The notes under the pieces are model-generated. The model saw only the letters and a program-made list of their open reading frames with translations, made no database searches and had not been told where the DNA came from. From Zancudomyces culisetae (Eukaryota; Kickxellomycota; Harpellomycetes; Harpellales; Legeriomycetaceae): DNA of 42,194 nucleotides. Location of the stretch: positions 1-42,194 of the forward strand of contig LSSK01000734.1 in the NCBI GenBank assembly GCA_001969505.1. The letters are read 5' to 3'. Positions 23,634 through 35,738 of this stretch are shown here, piece after piece. Numbering within the stretch: the first letter of the stretch is position 1; each line of letters begins with the position of its first letter. The translations under genes were made by a program, and so were the position numbers.

Positions 23634-25811
23634 TTAAGATTTTGACTCCTTTCCTCCTTGTACATGGTGTTGTGAAGAGGAATCGTGGTCGTTATCTGGG
23701 CTTTCGTCATTATCCGATTCATTGTCGGAAGAGTCGTCATCGGCCCATTGGCCTCGCCAATCATCGCCTTCGTCCTCATGCATACTACCAGTGCCATCGT
23801 CAGCGGCCTGGCCTCCTTCAAGTACCTCTGGCTGCATAAACTCCGCTTCGTTTGCTGGTGGAAGGGGGTCAGTTGAACCCATTTCCAAGAGTTGTTCAAT
23901 AGTTTGTGGTACAAAACCATCATTTGCCTGGAGCACCATCTCACAAACCTCCTTGTCAAAGGTTGGAAACATGTCGCAAACAAGCGCAAGAGTTTCGGAA
24001 AACTCTGGAGCTGTCGAATTTGAATTTGGGTTGAGGTTTGCGTTTGGGTTTGTGTTTGTGTTTGGACTTGGCGTTGATGCTGTATGTAGCTGCGAGCTTT
24101 GGATGGGAGAACTCGAATTGCTTGGAGTATCGAGACTAGATAATTCATTTATAACACGCTCTACAAATTGGTTTGTCTTGGCAATAGTCGACTTTGCCAG
24201 TGAAGAACCCTTTTCCAACAGCCAAGCGCCTCTCTCAGTAGCTTCTTCATCAAGAAAAGTGCCAAAATACCCAAGCTTTTGTCTATTGGCTGCATTATTG
24301 GCAACAGCAGCAGCAGCAGATCTTTGTCCTGTGCTGGATGCTCTAATCCGCGCTTTCTTTTCTGTTTCGATTTCCCAAATAGCCATTTCAAGGTTTCTCT
24401 CAAACTCAGCCTGCGTGATGGATAAACACGACGCATCCATCGATTCAATAAACGATATCGCACCCATCACATTGGTTAAATAGTATCCTGCCTCTGATGT
24501 AAGTCTATCCGGTGATCTGAACCGCGAAATGTACTGTACGTTCGAAACCAGCTTCGCTGGGTTGGCCTTTATGACTATATAAATCAGCAATGGCAGAAAG
24601 CTGTCAGCACCTACCTCCCCACCCTCAGAATGTCTTAACAGCCCAAAAATGACTGTGCAACAGTTCATTATGCATATCATTTTGTCTCGTGGCGACTTGA
24701 AGCTGTTCATCTTTGAAAGCTCCTCTTTGGCATACTGTAGGAACGATCCACTTTGGGTTGTAGGCTTGATGTCTAAATGCTCCTCTTTTAACCACTGAAA
24801 CAATGTTATCTTTTCTCTTATAACCTTGTCCTTTGCCGAATCGTCTGATGCTTGTGGTGAAAACACGCTACTATACAGTTTGTTCATAATCAACTTTTCT
24901 ACTCCCTCCCGTGCATTATCCTTCTCTCTATCGCTTAAATCCCTCCACACTTCATTGGTGTTGATTTTTCCACCTACATACGTAATGAATTCATGTATGG
25001 CTTTGCTCTTTTGGTTCAGCGTCAGCTGTCTCCTTATAAACTCTAGCAGAAATGCTTTTATTTCTTTTGCAATTGGCTTCGCTGCCGGTCTTCTTAGCTG
25101 CTCTAAAAATTTGTTGTAATTGAATCCATCCTTCTCAACGTAAAACTCGGCCTTTATTTTTGTCTCCTCAAAGTTTATACTCTTGGTCCCTACTTTAATA
25201 TATTCTTCCACTTATTAGTCTGGTATACTCTGGTAAGAAGATAAAAAATATAAATATTATTAGCTCTAGTTTTACCTTCTTTTAGCGGATCAAACTGTGT
25301 CAAAATGTCGTGGATTGCCACCTGTACCTTGGAAAAGGATTGCTTCCTTTCGATTTTCGGATATTTACTGCTCACAGGCTCACTATTTGGTGCATTTTTG
25401 TTTTTAAATATTTTGAATATAATACAAGGCTGAGTACACTGAGGGTACAGCATGTCCAAGTAGAAATTTGACTTACGCTGACTTTGCTTTATCAATTACT
25501 CTTTGCTCCTGTTCCTGAACCTGTTCCGATTCCTGCTCCTGAACTTGAACCTGCTCCGATTCCTGCTTCAATCCTAGCACATTCTGTGCATCCTCTCTCT
25601 CTTTACCCTTTCCCTGACCAGCCTGCGCCTGTGTTTCTACTTGTTCATTTTTTATTTTTTCACTATTTTCAGTACTGATTGTCTCTCCTTCTTTATCTCC
25701 CTTCTGCTCCTCCTCTTGTTGTGTATTTTCGGCTTTGTCGACACTTTTGATTCCATCCAAAACCTTGTTTTCGTCTTCACTCTTTTTATCCTGCCCTCCA
25801 TTAACCTCCAT
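23634..25811 (-). CDS. VPS9: Vps9-like Rab5 guanine nucleotide exchange factor with CUE domain
   Basis: Three exons, 25811-25477, 25382-25276 and 25210-23634, in phase, giving 672 residues (yeast Vps9 has 451). Residues 1-112 are Glu/Gln/Lys-rich low complexity. The helical bundle (YNKFLEQLRRPAAKPIAKEI) precedes the VPS9 domain at about 277-420. That domain has the conserved ADSFLPLLIYIVIKANP with Asp350 (the catalytic acid position) and EAGYYLTN with the family Tyr. An Asn/Pro/Ser linker leads to a CUE domain at about 549-590 (CDMFPTFDKEVCEMVLQAN), which binds monoubiquitin. The end is a very acidic Ser/Asp tail not present in yeast Vps9 as far as I recall. Vps9 activates Vps21/Rab5 at endosomes, linking ubiquitinated cargo to fusion. 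Confidence 0.93.
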
Positions 25812-26871
25812 TCTTTCGCAAAGTTATTCTTCGGCCTTTCTTTTCGGTTTTTCGGGTTTTCTTTCTTTTCTACTTTTGCTTTTGCTTTTGCTTGTATTAT
25901 ATTTTAAAGAATGGTTCTGGTATACTTTTCCAAATAACTCGACATTTCTAAATTAGCACAATTCATGTTTTTTTTTCGGGCTTCTACGCCTATTTCGTTT
26001 GCACACATCTTTGTCCGCGTTTGTTTATTGGATGGATTGATTCATATAGATGAAATGGAAAGGAGTCAAGAAAAACAATGTGTTTAGTGGGGAGTCTCCT
26101 TCACAGAACTTTTTTTTCTAGATGGGGAGGGAAGGGGAAAAGGAGGATGATTTGAGTTGAGTTAAGCGGTAAAACCTTATTTTCTTCAGTAATAAAGATT
26201 GTCCAAGAAATAAAATGCAATATACAATAGAAACTATGCAGGTTTATCCAAGATTGCCTTCCTATCTTCATTTCCAACAAAATAAAAATCTCTCCAAATG
26301 CCAAAAATGTGTGGAAGAGAGGTACAGAAACAATAAGAAAAACCAAAGCCTTCATGAGCGACAAGATTTTCCCCTCTTGTGTTACACCCTTAACTCTCGA
26401 AAAAAAATTAAAATATATAAGGTTTACTCTTGTTCTTGAAAATCATATAATACGACAATATTCTTTTTGTTTTATTGCTGACCTCGTCCATTCAGAACGG
26501 ATAGGTGTGCGTGTTCGTTAGATAACCTGGATGCAAATAATCATATAGACCTATATATATACTCCTAAAGATAGGATTGAGACAGTGACTCCCTGTATCA
26601 ATCCAAGCGAAATCTCTGTGTTTTTCTGACTTGGCTAGAATAGGGGGAATGGGGGGGGTAAATATGGTCCAATCCTATGACCGCTTTATTTATTAACTAA
26701 AATGCTTTTAGTGCCATTATGGTGGTCACGCCAAATTTAGATCATTTTTACTCTATCTCATCTTTTAATACCACAGCTTTTTTTTCTTAGAAAAAAAAAT
26801 ATACAGAGCGGGAAAAAAGTAGAAAAGTACAAAGCTGAATAGGGAAAGGCTTACCAATTCCGACTCTTTCA
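25812..26871. other. Divergent intergenic spacer
   Basis: 1.06 kb between VPS9 (minus) and the SET gene (plus). It has a G8 run at 26651-26658. Overlapping short frames on both strands carry no domain signature. Confidence 0.6.
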
Positions 26872-27459
26872 ATGTCAAAAAAGCCTTCAGACCATCCCAA
26901 AAGCTGGCCTGTAGGGACCAAATACATTCCGGATTATGAATACAAGTCAAAAGATCTTGTAAAGCTGCATTCAATCAATAGTGACGAATGTAGATTTACT
27001 CAGCACGAATTGAGTACCATGCCCAAAGTATCGGTCAAAAGCAGTTATAGAAAGGATAGCATAAGAATCACGTCTCTAAAAGATCATAAATCTCATCCAG
27101 CGTATCCTCAATTTGGATTATTTGCCAACAAAAACTTTGTTGCAAACGAATTTGTAGTACCATACTATGGGTTTGTCACCAGTGAGAATGAAGCGAGCGA
27201 GAGTAGCGACTACGTATTGCGAATGAAGTGCTTGGCTATAGACGGCGGAGCTATGGGAAATGAAGGTCGTTTTGTAAATGACTTTAGGGGAATTACCGAA
27301 AAACCAAATGTGGAATTCCGCGAATACATAAACACAGACAAAATGAGAGTTGAAATGGGCATTTTTGTTGCTTCGGGCAAAACAACCATAAAAAAGAAAA
27401 CTGAAATTTGTATTAGCTATGGAAAAGGGTTTTGGAAATCCCGGGGAATTCAACTATGA
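26872..27459 (+). CDS. Small stand-alone SET domain protein (Set7-like methyltransferase)
   Basis: Single exon, 195 residues. An amino stretch of about 70 residues precedes a compact SET domain: FGLFANKNFVANEFVVPYYG at 81-100 (the cofactor-side start), then GNEGRFVNDFRG at 129-140, KPNVEF at 144-149 and EICISYGKGFW at 179-189 with the conserved active-site Tyr183. The RFxND...PN form replaces the usual RFxNHS...PN. It fits small fungal SET proteins such as fission yeast Set7, described as acting on histone H3 Lys37. There are no pre-SET or post-SET cysteines. Substrate is therefore inferred only. It lies 340 bases upstream of RRP15 on the same strand. Confidence 0.85.
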   Translation: MSKKPSDHPKSWPVGTKYIPDYEYKSKDLVKLHSINSDECRFTQHELSTMPKVSVKSSYRKDSIRITSLKDHKSHPAYPQFGLFANKNFVANEFVVPYYGFVTSENEASESSDYVLRMKCLAIDGGAMGNEGRFVNDFRGITEKPNVEFREYINTDKMRVEMGIFVASGKTTIKKKTEICISYGKGFWKSRGIQL

Positions 27460-27798
27460 ATAACAGTGCTTACTTCAATGGTACTATAGAGTTGTTGACA
27501 AAAGAAAGGCTATCAGGTGATTTTGATCGTTCATTTTTAAATTTGTATAAAGTTTTTAGGCTAATAGTATTTGTGCTACTAGTTCCAGCACATAGATTTT
27601 TTTTTTGTTTCCTTGTAATTTTTTTTTCTTCACTTAGTTGGCTCAAACTACCAATAGATCCAAAAAAAAAATTTTTTTGTTAATAAGAACTGGAGAAAAA
27701 TCAAGTTAGCGCAACGGGGAAAAAAAGTGATCTTTGAAAAGGTTCGTACCAAGGTTAGAATATTAATACGTATTTAAGAGGGGAGAGAAATACTTACA
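27460..27798. other. Short intergenic spacer
   Basis: About 340 bases with T-rich and A-rich tracts between the SET gene stop and the RRP15 start. No further feature seen. Confidence 0.5.
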
Positions 27799-29147
27799 AT
27801 GGGGAATCTGAAATCAAAAATGTTTAAGGACGAAATGATAAACGAAAAAAATACAGAAAAAAGAGAAAATACCATGAGCAAAATCCCCAAAGACATGGCG
27901 AAATCCGAGCAGAAAACACTTGCAGAAGAGGAAAAGCCCCTAAAAACTGAGAATAGATCTAAAAATGTGAGCGTTAGTATCGAAATTAACAAAAATTCCG
28001 CCATATTGCAGAAAGATAAAAAAAGGAAACAGACAGCAGAAAAGAAAAGCGAGCAGGTAGAACAGCAGGAGGCAGAAGTCGATGAATCAAAAGAAACATC
28101 AAGTGAAGACGACAGCTCTGAGGATTCAGAGCTAGAAGTTGAGAATCTTGATGATTTAGAGGAATTTGATGTTGCCAATGACGAGTTTAGCGATGTTGAG
28201 AGTATGAGCGGAGACAGTGGGGAGGAGGCTGAGGAAGAAGGAGACAGCGAAGAAGAGATTATAAACCCAAAGAAAAAGCAAAAAACAAAGAGTAAGAAAA
28301 GTCTTGATAAAGTACACTATATACTGACAAAATATACTAAATACACATGAACCCATATGATAGAGCGAAACAAGACAGTAGCGATTGACGAGTTTTTCGG
28401 AGGTATATCTGCCATTCTTTCACAGCAAGTTCCTGAATCGAGTATCCACGTAAGCTATACAGATTTTTGCTTAATGCTTTTTTAAAGAAGCAATAATTAT
28501 ACTTTAATTTGAATTATATTACTCAAGGCGATTTTGACATCAAAGAAACTCTAATCACAACTTGCGCTCACATTCGCGTTACTTGTTTTTTTAGGCACCG
28601 ATTATGGCCAAGAATAGAACTGCGGAAAACTTGCTTGAAGAGTCAAAATTAAAGAGAAAGAGGATGAGCGAGCTCAGAGCAGAGAAAAGATTGGCGCTGG
28701 CCAGGGGACATATGATTCCAGATATTACAGGGATCAATCACGAAAAAGCTTTGAGAAAAATAGCAACAAGAGGAGGTACGTTGGGAAAATATGATTATTT
28801 TTGGTTTTTTATTTTTCCCATATAAATTATACTTGTGAAAAGCTAACATACCATAACTAACACAATAGTCATCCAGCTGTTCAATGCCATAAATACCGCA
28901 CAGAAGCCTGAAACTGTAACAAAAGTTGATAATAAGCCTAGCGACTCTGATAAGTGTAAGTCTTTCTTCTTTACTACTTGTTTATTTTTGGTATTGTCAA
29001 TATGCATTTGTATTGCATATAAGTATAAACTGCATTATCACACTTTAATGATCACCATCTCAACAAACTGTGTAAAATACTAATGAAAACATAGATGCGA
29101 ACATGACAAAGACAGGATTCCTGGACCTACTCAAGGCTGATGATTAA
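27799..29147 (+). CDS. RRP15: Ribosomal RNA processing protein Rrp15
   Basis: Five exons, 27799-28291, 28364-28449, 28595-28775, 28869-28955 and 29095-29147, all in phase, giving 299 residues. Exon 1 is a Lys/Glu-rich and acidic Ser/Asp/Glu region. Exons 2-4 carry the Rrp15p domain: DEFFGGISAIL, then HAPIMAKNR, a charged helix, and KALRKIATRGVIQLFNAI across the exon 3/4 junction. The end FLDLLK matches the family tail. Rrp15 is a nucleolar pre-60S factor needed for 27S pre-rRNA processing. The exon 1 donor is the GTAAGA at 28292; a weaker GTACAC at 28311 would also keep frame, with an acceptor before ACAGTAGCG. Confidence 0.92.
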
Positions 29148-29558
29148 ACAATGCACTTTGAGGTCGTATGTTAATATTTATATTGAATGCTCGATCATTT
29201 ACTACCTTTTTTACTTGGAAATAAATGCAGAATGTAAATTTTATTGCAAAGTGATTAGACTTTTATCGTTTACTCGAACTTGATGTTAAATAAACACCTT
29301 TTATTTTGTTTCCCAACACTGTGGAACAGCTACTTTATTAAAGCCCAACACTCGTAATGGGATGAGATGGTGGAGCAAATGACTCTCGTCTATTATATCT
29401 ATATCTGTAATTAGAATTTGTAAAAAATACTACATGTGTAAAAGCCTGCTCTACTGGAAACTTTTGTGACTGGTTTTTTGCTATCTTCTCGCTGATATTC
29501 ATGAATAGGTTTTCCATTATACACCCTTTTTCTATCATTTTGATACTAAGATGACAAC
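29148..29558. other. Convergent 3' spacer
   Basis: 411 bases between the ends of RRP15 and the unrecognised minus-strand gene. A minus frame at 29338-29565 begins before that gene's stop and has no signature; it is not called. Confidence 0.5.
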
Positions 29559-30945
29559 TCAACACTTAATAACTCCCCATTTGTTGACAAACTCTTCGTA
29601 TTTCTCTGAAAATAAGTTCCAGTTCTGGATCTCCCCGGATTCGGGAGAAAAAATCCCTATTTCATTACACGAAAGTGCTACTGTTAGATTTTTTTCACTT
29701 AAAAGCATAAAAAAACAAGCAGTCATAATTTGTATACCTTTTTGGTCTTGAGAAAATTCGCTTTCGTTTGTCTCTAATGGTTCTAAATGATCAAATATGC
29801 TTAAACTATCGATACCATCGTCACCATAGTCCTGATTAGGAGCCAGTGATTTTCGTAACGTGTTTGCGCCCTCATGATCATGAAACTCAGCACCCAAATT
29901 ATTGTGAATGTAGATACACTTTTTGGCAGTTGTTGTGATAGGACGCCTCTCTGAAACTGTTTCGTCACTCTCCGCTACCAGTATTAGATTATTTGTTAAT
30001 TATTTACACATAAACGAGTTGTTAAACTTCATGTATGTTATGTTGTTGTATTGATCCTCTGAAAAATAATTTGATTAATAAATAATGTAAAGAAAACTCA
30101 TAACAATACTTACACTCACGATCAACACCATCAAGATTACTCTCATCATTAAAAAAATCCATCTTGGCTCTACGCCTTTGGGTACTATTATCATTACCAA
30201 AGTTTACAGTATGATACATTCTTCTTGTTCTGCTACATGTTAGAGTTCCATTACAATATCTGCCCAGTGAATTTGGGGTTAGTGTTGAGTATCTTTTGTT
30301 GTTTTTTTCCTTCGCTTTTTGACGTTGTTTTTCTTTATCCTTATCGACAGAAGTATTCTCATCCTTAGGGCGTAAAAAATCCATTAAAAAAATCTTTAGT
30401 CCTACTTTTTTGACTTTATTTAACACATTGGCATTTTTAGTTGTTTTGAAGCATGAAAAACAAGTAGTTTGTAACAACTTGTTTCCATCTGCCTTTGAAA
30501 TCGTGGTTCTACCCTTTTCATTGTTTTTCTGTGCCACTTCCTCAAGAGATACACAAAACTCTTCAACTGATCTACCCTCTCCTGTGTCCTCTGTTTTCTT
30601 TTTCAATTCGGGGTGTTCAGGTTTACCGTAAGAGACTCGTATTTTTTGTTTGTGCTCATGAAAGAAATTGGTTTTATCCATATACTTCGTGTTTGAGATG
30701 TCCCTTTTATCTCTGGTTCTACTTTGACTAATGCTTGACTCCCTGAAGCAGCCGCTCTCTTCGCTCAGTTTAGATATAATACTAAGTCTGTTTTTTTTAT
30801 CTATTAAACTTTCTTTAAGTCTTCTATATTCGTTGAGCTCATTCTTGTTCTCGTCTTTATCTCTAGTCTTATCCTTATCCTTATTCTTATTCTTAGTCTT
30901 GGCTTCTACTCCCATATCCATAGGTTCTGTACGGTCTCCTATCAT
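29559..30945 (-). CDS. Unrecognised three-exon gene, charged hydrophilic protein
   Basis: Exons 30945-30114, 29974-29738 and 29656-29559 join in phase to 388 residues. Donors are GTAAGT and GTATAC; acceptors follow GGTAG and AATAG, the last with a CTAAC branch site. The protein has a Lys/Asp-rich amino part (KTKNKNKDKDKTRDKDENKN), a segment with Cys pairs (TTCFSCFKTT), KKVGLKIFLMDFLRPKDE, a second Lys-rich stretch, RRMYHTVNFGNDN, an acidic DDGIDSLSIFDHLEPLE and an aromatic end (NWNLFSEKYEEFVNKWGV). No transmembrane segment or signal peptide is seen. I do not recognise a family. The short linear-motif-rich look suggests a regulatory or scaffold protein (inference). Start choice is the first ATG of the open stretch. 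Confidence 0.68.
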
Positions 30946-32549
30946 TTCTCCTATTTTATCCTTCGTTATCTTTTACGTTTGATGTACAAAATATATCAAA
31001 ATAAAGAATAAAAGTTTAGGTTTCATCAGTAGTGAAAATATTTTTTTCAGTTTTCTTGGTTCACGATTGTTTTTTCTTGTTTAAATGAACACAAGTCTAA
31101 TTTATTCGTGAACCTCACTGTAACCATTGATTTAACGTTCTAAATTAAATATTCATCGTCAATTACAATTTAGGGACTATTTTTGCATGATTTCCTCCCA
31201 ACGTTAATTCCCAGGCCAGTTGTAGCTATATAAAATGTCAAAAGCGCCTAATAAGAGATCAAAATAGAGTTGTGGTGACATTGTTATATAATTTCCAGGA
31301 GGTAAAATAATTTTGAAACCCGCTCCAATAAATAGCCGGAATTACGATTCCTCAATATATTTGAGTTTTTTAGCGAATCGAATGCATGTTTTTCACAATT
31401 TATGGATTTACGTGAACTTTTGAGTTTTTTGTTCCTAATACGCCATATCTTTACTACAAGAACAAAGACTGACCCTGTTCCACGTATATCCGAATTAGAA
31501 TTGCAATATTTGCTAGAAAAATAAACACAACATTGATCAACAAAATATAATAAAATCAAAGGTAGAAAAAACGCCAATATAAAGGATATCACCCACATTA
31601 CTTGTAAATAACAAGCGATTGAACCTCATCTTTTTAATTGTAAAAAAGAGCTAGACAAAAATAATCAAACTAATAAACACGTTTCATAGCTTGTGATAGT
31701 AATTAATATAAACACAATAACACTAGCAATCAACTTTGTTTACACTAATGATTTCACAAGTTAGGTTGCTAATTTTCAAGTCGTCTAAAATAAACCATAT
31801 GAGATATTCTGAGAAAATATATAGTGATAGAACAAAATTGATATTTTTGTACACTAGTACATTTATCAATATAGCCACTAGGCGAATAAATAGATTACTA
31901 CGGTTTGGAATGTTTTTTTGTACAACAGTTGCCACATACAAACACGTACTTTTTTATTGCTGAAAAATTATGAATCCTTACTCTGCCTTTTCAGGGAAAT
32001 GTTTGGCTGTGTATTCTGTTTAGTATGCTGTAATACTAGACGTTATTTGCAAAAAGTATACAATAATAGCTTTTACCTTGTTTAACTTACTCTCAGAACC
32101 CTAAATTAAAAATAGTTGAATGCACTCGGGAATATAAAGGTGTAGAAAAAACGCCCAACTTAATTTACTTTGCGTTACATGAGATAAAGGCAATTATCAA
32201 GGTAAGTATTTTAGTGGGCACCACCCAATCTAAAATTTGTTGTATTTCTTTCTCTAAATTACCCAACTTAGCAAAAAAGTTATAAAGCTGATTAAGATCA
32301 TTTCTTTGTACGTATACAGATTTGCTTAAAACATTGTCTTTATTGTGTATAAGAGTAATTAAGCAAAAAAAAAGTCAATACGTATCATAGATATCATTGC
32401 ACATTTTCCTCGTAATAAAAATTTATTTTGTAGAGATTAGGCAGACTTTTAGCTGAAGTAAATTAACTGGTAAAGAATAAAATATACTACTTTACCAAGC
32501 TAAACAAATAGATAGGGGATATTAAAATAGCAACCATATGAATTAAAAA
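30946..32549. other. Intergenic spacer, doubtful small frames
   Basis: 1.6 kb. The minus frame 31284-31598 (104 residues) begins with a strongly hydrophobic segment like a signal anchor (residues 2-26) followed by a basic, Asn/Ser-rich part; it could be a small membrane protein but has no support beyond that. Frames at 31723-31963 overlap on both strands and look like chance. Confidence 0.4.
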
Positions 32550-33047
32550 TTACGACTTGATGACAGCAGGGTCAGGCATTTGTATTGCACTATGACCTAG
32601 GTGGAAGTTCATATTACATATTGGACAGGATCCACTTCTTGAAAGTAGGTGATAATCTATGCATCGAGCATGGAAAAAGTGCCTGCATGGAAGATCACGC
32701 ACTGTAGTCCCCTCACGAATGATACCGGAACACAATGTACAGGTCCGCTTAAAATTTAAATTTTTTTCTTTATTCACTATACCACCATATGTACCTAGAG
32801 GAAGTGTATCCAGGGCTGCTTTTTTAAGCGCGGGAGGTGAATAGGCCGGCAAGGAGTCATTAGATGCGATAATAGTGTGGTTGACAAGTGTGTCCATTAC
32901 AATGGGTCTATTCTCCAAACCAATACGCAAGGTCTGTTCAAGTTTATTGATTTCGTCATTTTGTTCGCTACGTCTCACCCATCTTATTACTACTCCTATA
33001 ACAATTGATATTGCTAAGCCTATAAATGCATATTCGTATGTAACCAT
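32550..33047 (-). CDS. Single-pass membrane RING-H2 protein, paralogue 2
   Basis: Single exon, 165 residues. A transmembrane helix at about 7-23 is followed by WVRRSEQ, a linker with SLPAYSPP (LPxY at 66-69), and a RING-H2 finger with ligands C103, C106, C121, H123, H126, C129, C141 and C144. The ligand spacing is identical to that of the protein at 19062-19790. The central C-I/L-D-Y-H/N-L-L run is shared. It lacks the Asn-rich insert of its paralogue, and its tail runs on about 20 residues past the finger. A probable ubiquitin ligase facing the cytosol from an internal membrane; the substrate is unknown. Confidence 0.85.
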   Translation of the reverse strand: MVTYEYAFIGLAISIVIGVVIRWVRRSEQNDEINKLEQTLRIGLENRPIVMDTLVNHTIIASNDSLPAYSPPALKKAALDTLPLGTYGGIVNKEKNLNFKRTCTLCSGIIREGTTVRDLPCRHFFHARCIDYHLLSRSGSCPICNMNFHLGHSAIQMPDPAVIKS

Positions 33048-35110
33048 TATTGATATTTTTAGTGTAACAGTCGTAATTTGGTTAAGTTGGTCTAATTAGG
33101 TTTAGATATTAATATAATTTTTTTGTGCGTATATTAGAAGAAACGGGGATTTTGTCAATAACTGATATTTGCTGAAGTTCATTCTGGCACTTTGATGCAA
33201 CTCTAGATATTTATAGCAAACCTAAGTTCAGCATCTATCCTCCATTCATAGCTTTTATTGGTTTGGGTAACAATATTTGAGTTCTTTGGCTTTAAAAATA
33301 TTTTTTTCCTTTATTGAGTATATATACGTCAGTTCATATCTATCAACTTCAAACCACACCAGAATTCTCACACCAATAATCGTGATAGGCTGATGTTTGA
33401 TAGTGAATACTCCAATAAAACGGCATACTGCCATCTATAAACCTAAACTTTGTGCTGCGTATAATGCTTTTAAATACCAGTTTTCAGTCACTTTGATATG
33501 TGCGTATTCTTTTTGATTTTTTTGGATTTACATAAATACCATCAGAAAAAGGTTATCACTTGAATAATCTCATTTGAGGATGTGAGTAATTACAGCTGTG
33601 GAACCCAATAGTAATAAAGTAAAATCAAGTAAAATAAAGACAAATCAAACAAAAGCCAAAACTGTAGTTGGAAGAATGGTAATCACTTTTTAATAAACTT
33701 TTATATTTTGTTACCATCAATCAAAAAAAAAGTGAAAACAGACATAGTGGATTTAGGATATGAAACTCTAAGAGTAGCCAAAAAAAAGAGAGAAATATAT
33801 AGAATTGTAATATTTCTGATACACTATGTATTTACTTGCAAGATAACTATAGTAAAGTTACATTACAGGCGGTTACTTTAATCTAGTCTACTAGGTAAGG
33901 GCAAAATAAAAGTATTGTAAAATTGGGATTGAGTTGATGGGGTTTGTAGATATCCACAAACATTTTGAAACAAATAATATTTGCAAGAAATCACAGTAGA
34001 GGTTTCTAAATTAAGCTTTATTACATGGTTATCAAGGATGTGTTTTATCGTTTGCTAGTTGATAAATCGACTAATAAAAGATATTTCGTATTGTTTAATG
34101 ATATACTATACCAAGCTAATACATTCAAGAAAAGAGTGGTAATGAACATGATCATCTGGTGTGTATCACATGACAATATGTTTTTAACCTGAAAGGTAGT
34201 ATTTTAGCAGGTAAGAAGAAAAAATACATAATTAGCAGATTTAGTCATCAATACAACCAAAACAACGAGAAGTAGTAGGACAACAGTGGGCAAGAGGGAG
34301 GATGATAAAGGGGAAATTATCAAGCGTTGTGTTGTTTCTATATTCTAGCCATTTATTTTACTTTATTATCATTATTCTTCTTGTTTGTTAAAAGTGCTAG
34401 AAACTAAAATTGTACTAGATATACAGCTTTTGATATGTTAACACTGCGTATTTCCAGTTTTAGTGAGATTAATATATCAGCATTTTAAAAAAGAATATGT
34501 TTAGCAGTATTTATATAAAACTTTTTGATTAGAATTACTTTTAGGGTATGATTTCAGCCATACAAAGCCCACATAATTATATTTTTTCTGGATAGTAATA
34601 AAGCAGGTAAATCATACTGTATGAGTGGGTTGATTTTTTAAACTACAAATACAATGTCAATCAGAAACCAGAAAATGAATAGAATTGATAATTGATGGGA
34701 AAAAGAGGAATGAAATCAAATTTGTGGACAGATTTATGGTAAAGGCAGGGGACTAGTAATCGGATTTAGTTTGTTTAGTTTTTTTTTTGTCTTTTTAATT
34801 TAATTTTTTACTTATTACCAAGTTCAATTTTTCTTTGATTCTAAAAGATTTTGAGAAAGAAAAAGCGAGTTAGAAAAGACTACTTTGGTAAAAATAAAAT
34901 AAAAACAAAAATAAAAACGCGATTGTGGAAAAAAAAGGGGAGAAATTATATATGTTTTTATTTTTACAATCCTCAAGTATGTATTTAAAGTTTGGGTTTA
35001 GATTTGAGCACTTTTTGGTTTTTGAAATTTTCGTGATTTGTTGATTCAGAACTGGGTTTTCCAGATATACTACTAGTTTATGGGCTCACTATTTCTTTTT
35101 CAAATATCAC

Positions 35111-35162
35111 TCCTAAATCCTAAATCCTAAATCCTACATCCTACATCCTACATTCTACATCC
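35111..35162. repeat. TCCTAAA/TCCTACA heptamer tandem repeat
   Basis: About seven copies that drift from TCCTAAA to TCCTACA, followed at once by TCTCTG hexamers up to about 35189. Confidence 0.85.
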
Positions 35163-35680
35163 TCCGTCTCTGTCTCTGTCTCTGCCTCCACTTCCACACC
35201 TCCCTGTACACGAGTTTTAATAATGCTTTTGGAACATGTAAAGTAAAAGAACAAGAAAGTCAATATAAACAATTATGGATCAAATTAGCTAGTACAAACA
35301 CCAACGACAAAAAAAAAAGACCATTTTCTTGATTAATGTATATTTATTATATAAGCATTGTTTTTACCATTAAAAAATAACCCACAAAATACATGAGAAA
35401 TGAGTATTAATTAGCATAAAAAGAAAGGGGGGGAAAAAAATTAAAAAAAGAGTTGGGAAAACATAATTGACTTTGTTTTTTTGGTTGGTGATGAAAGAGG
35501 GATGATGAAGTGGGCGGAAGAGTGGAAAAAATAAAAACAGCAGGTATTTTATACTTATATATATATAATTTTTTACGCTTAAATCTCGATTTTTGCTTTG
35601 TAAAACACGATGATATTTTGGCGTTTTAGTTTTACTCAATAAACAAGAATACTATTAGTGGTAATAACGAAAAAAAGACT

Positions 35681-35738
35681 AGTAATAGTAATAGTAATAG
35701 TAATAGTAATAGTAATAGTAATAGTAATAGTAATAGTA
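35681..35738. repeat. (AGTAAT)n hexamer microsatellite
   Basis: Nearly ten perfect copies of a six-base unit in the gene-free region. Confidence 0.92.

Noticed and set aside
31284-31598. 104-residue minus-strand frame with a hydrophobic start
   Set aside because: Could be a small membrane protein, but there is no homology or splice evidence, so it is mentioned only in the spacer entry.
35111-35162. TCCTAAA repeat as a telomere remnant
   Set aside because: The plant-type telomere is CCCTAAA and the usual fungal one CCCTAA; this unit differs, drifts to TCCTACA and merges into TCTCTG repeats, so a simple tandem repeat is the safer call.
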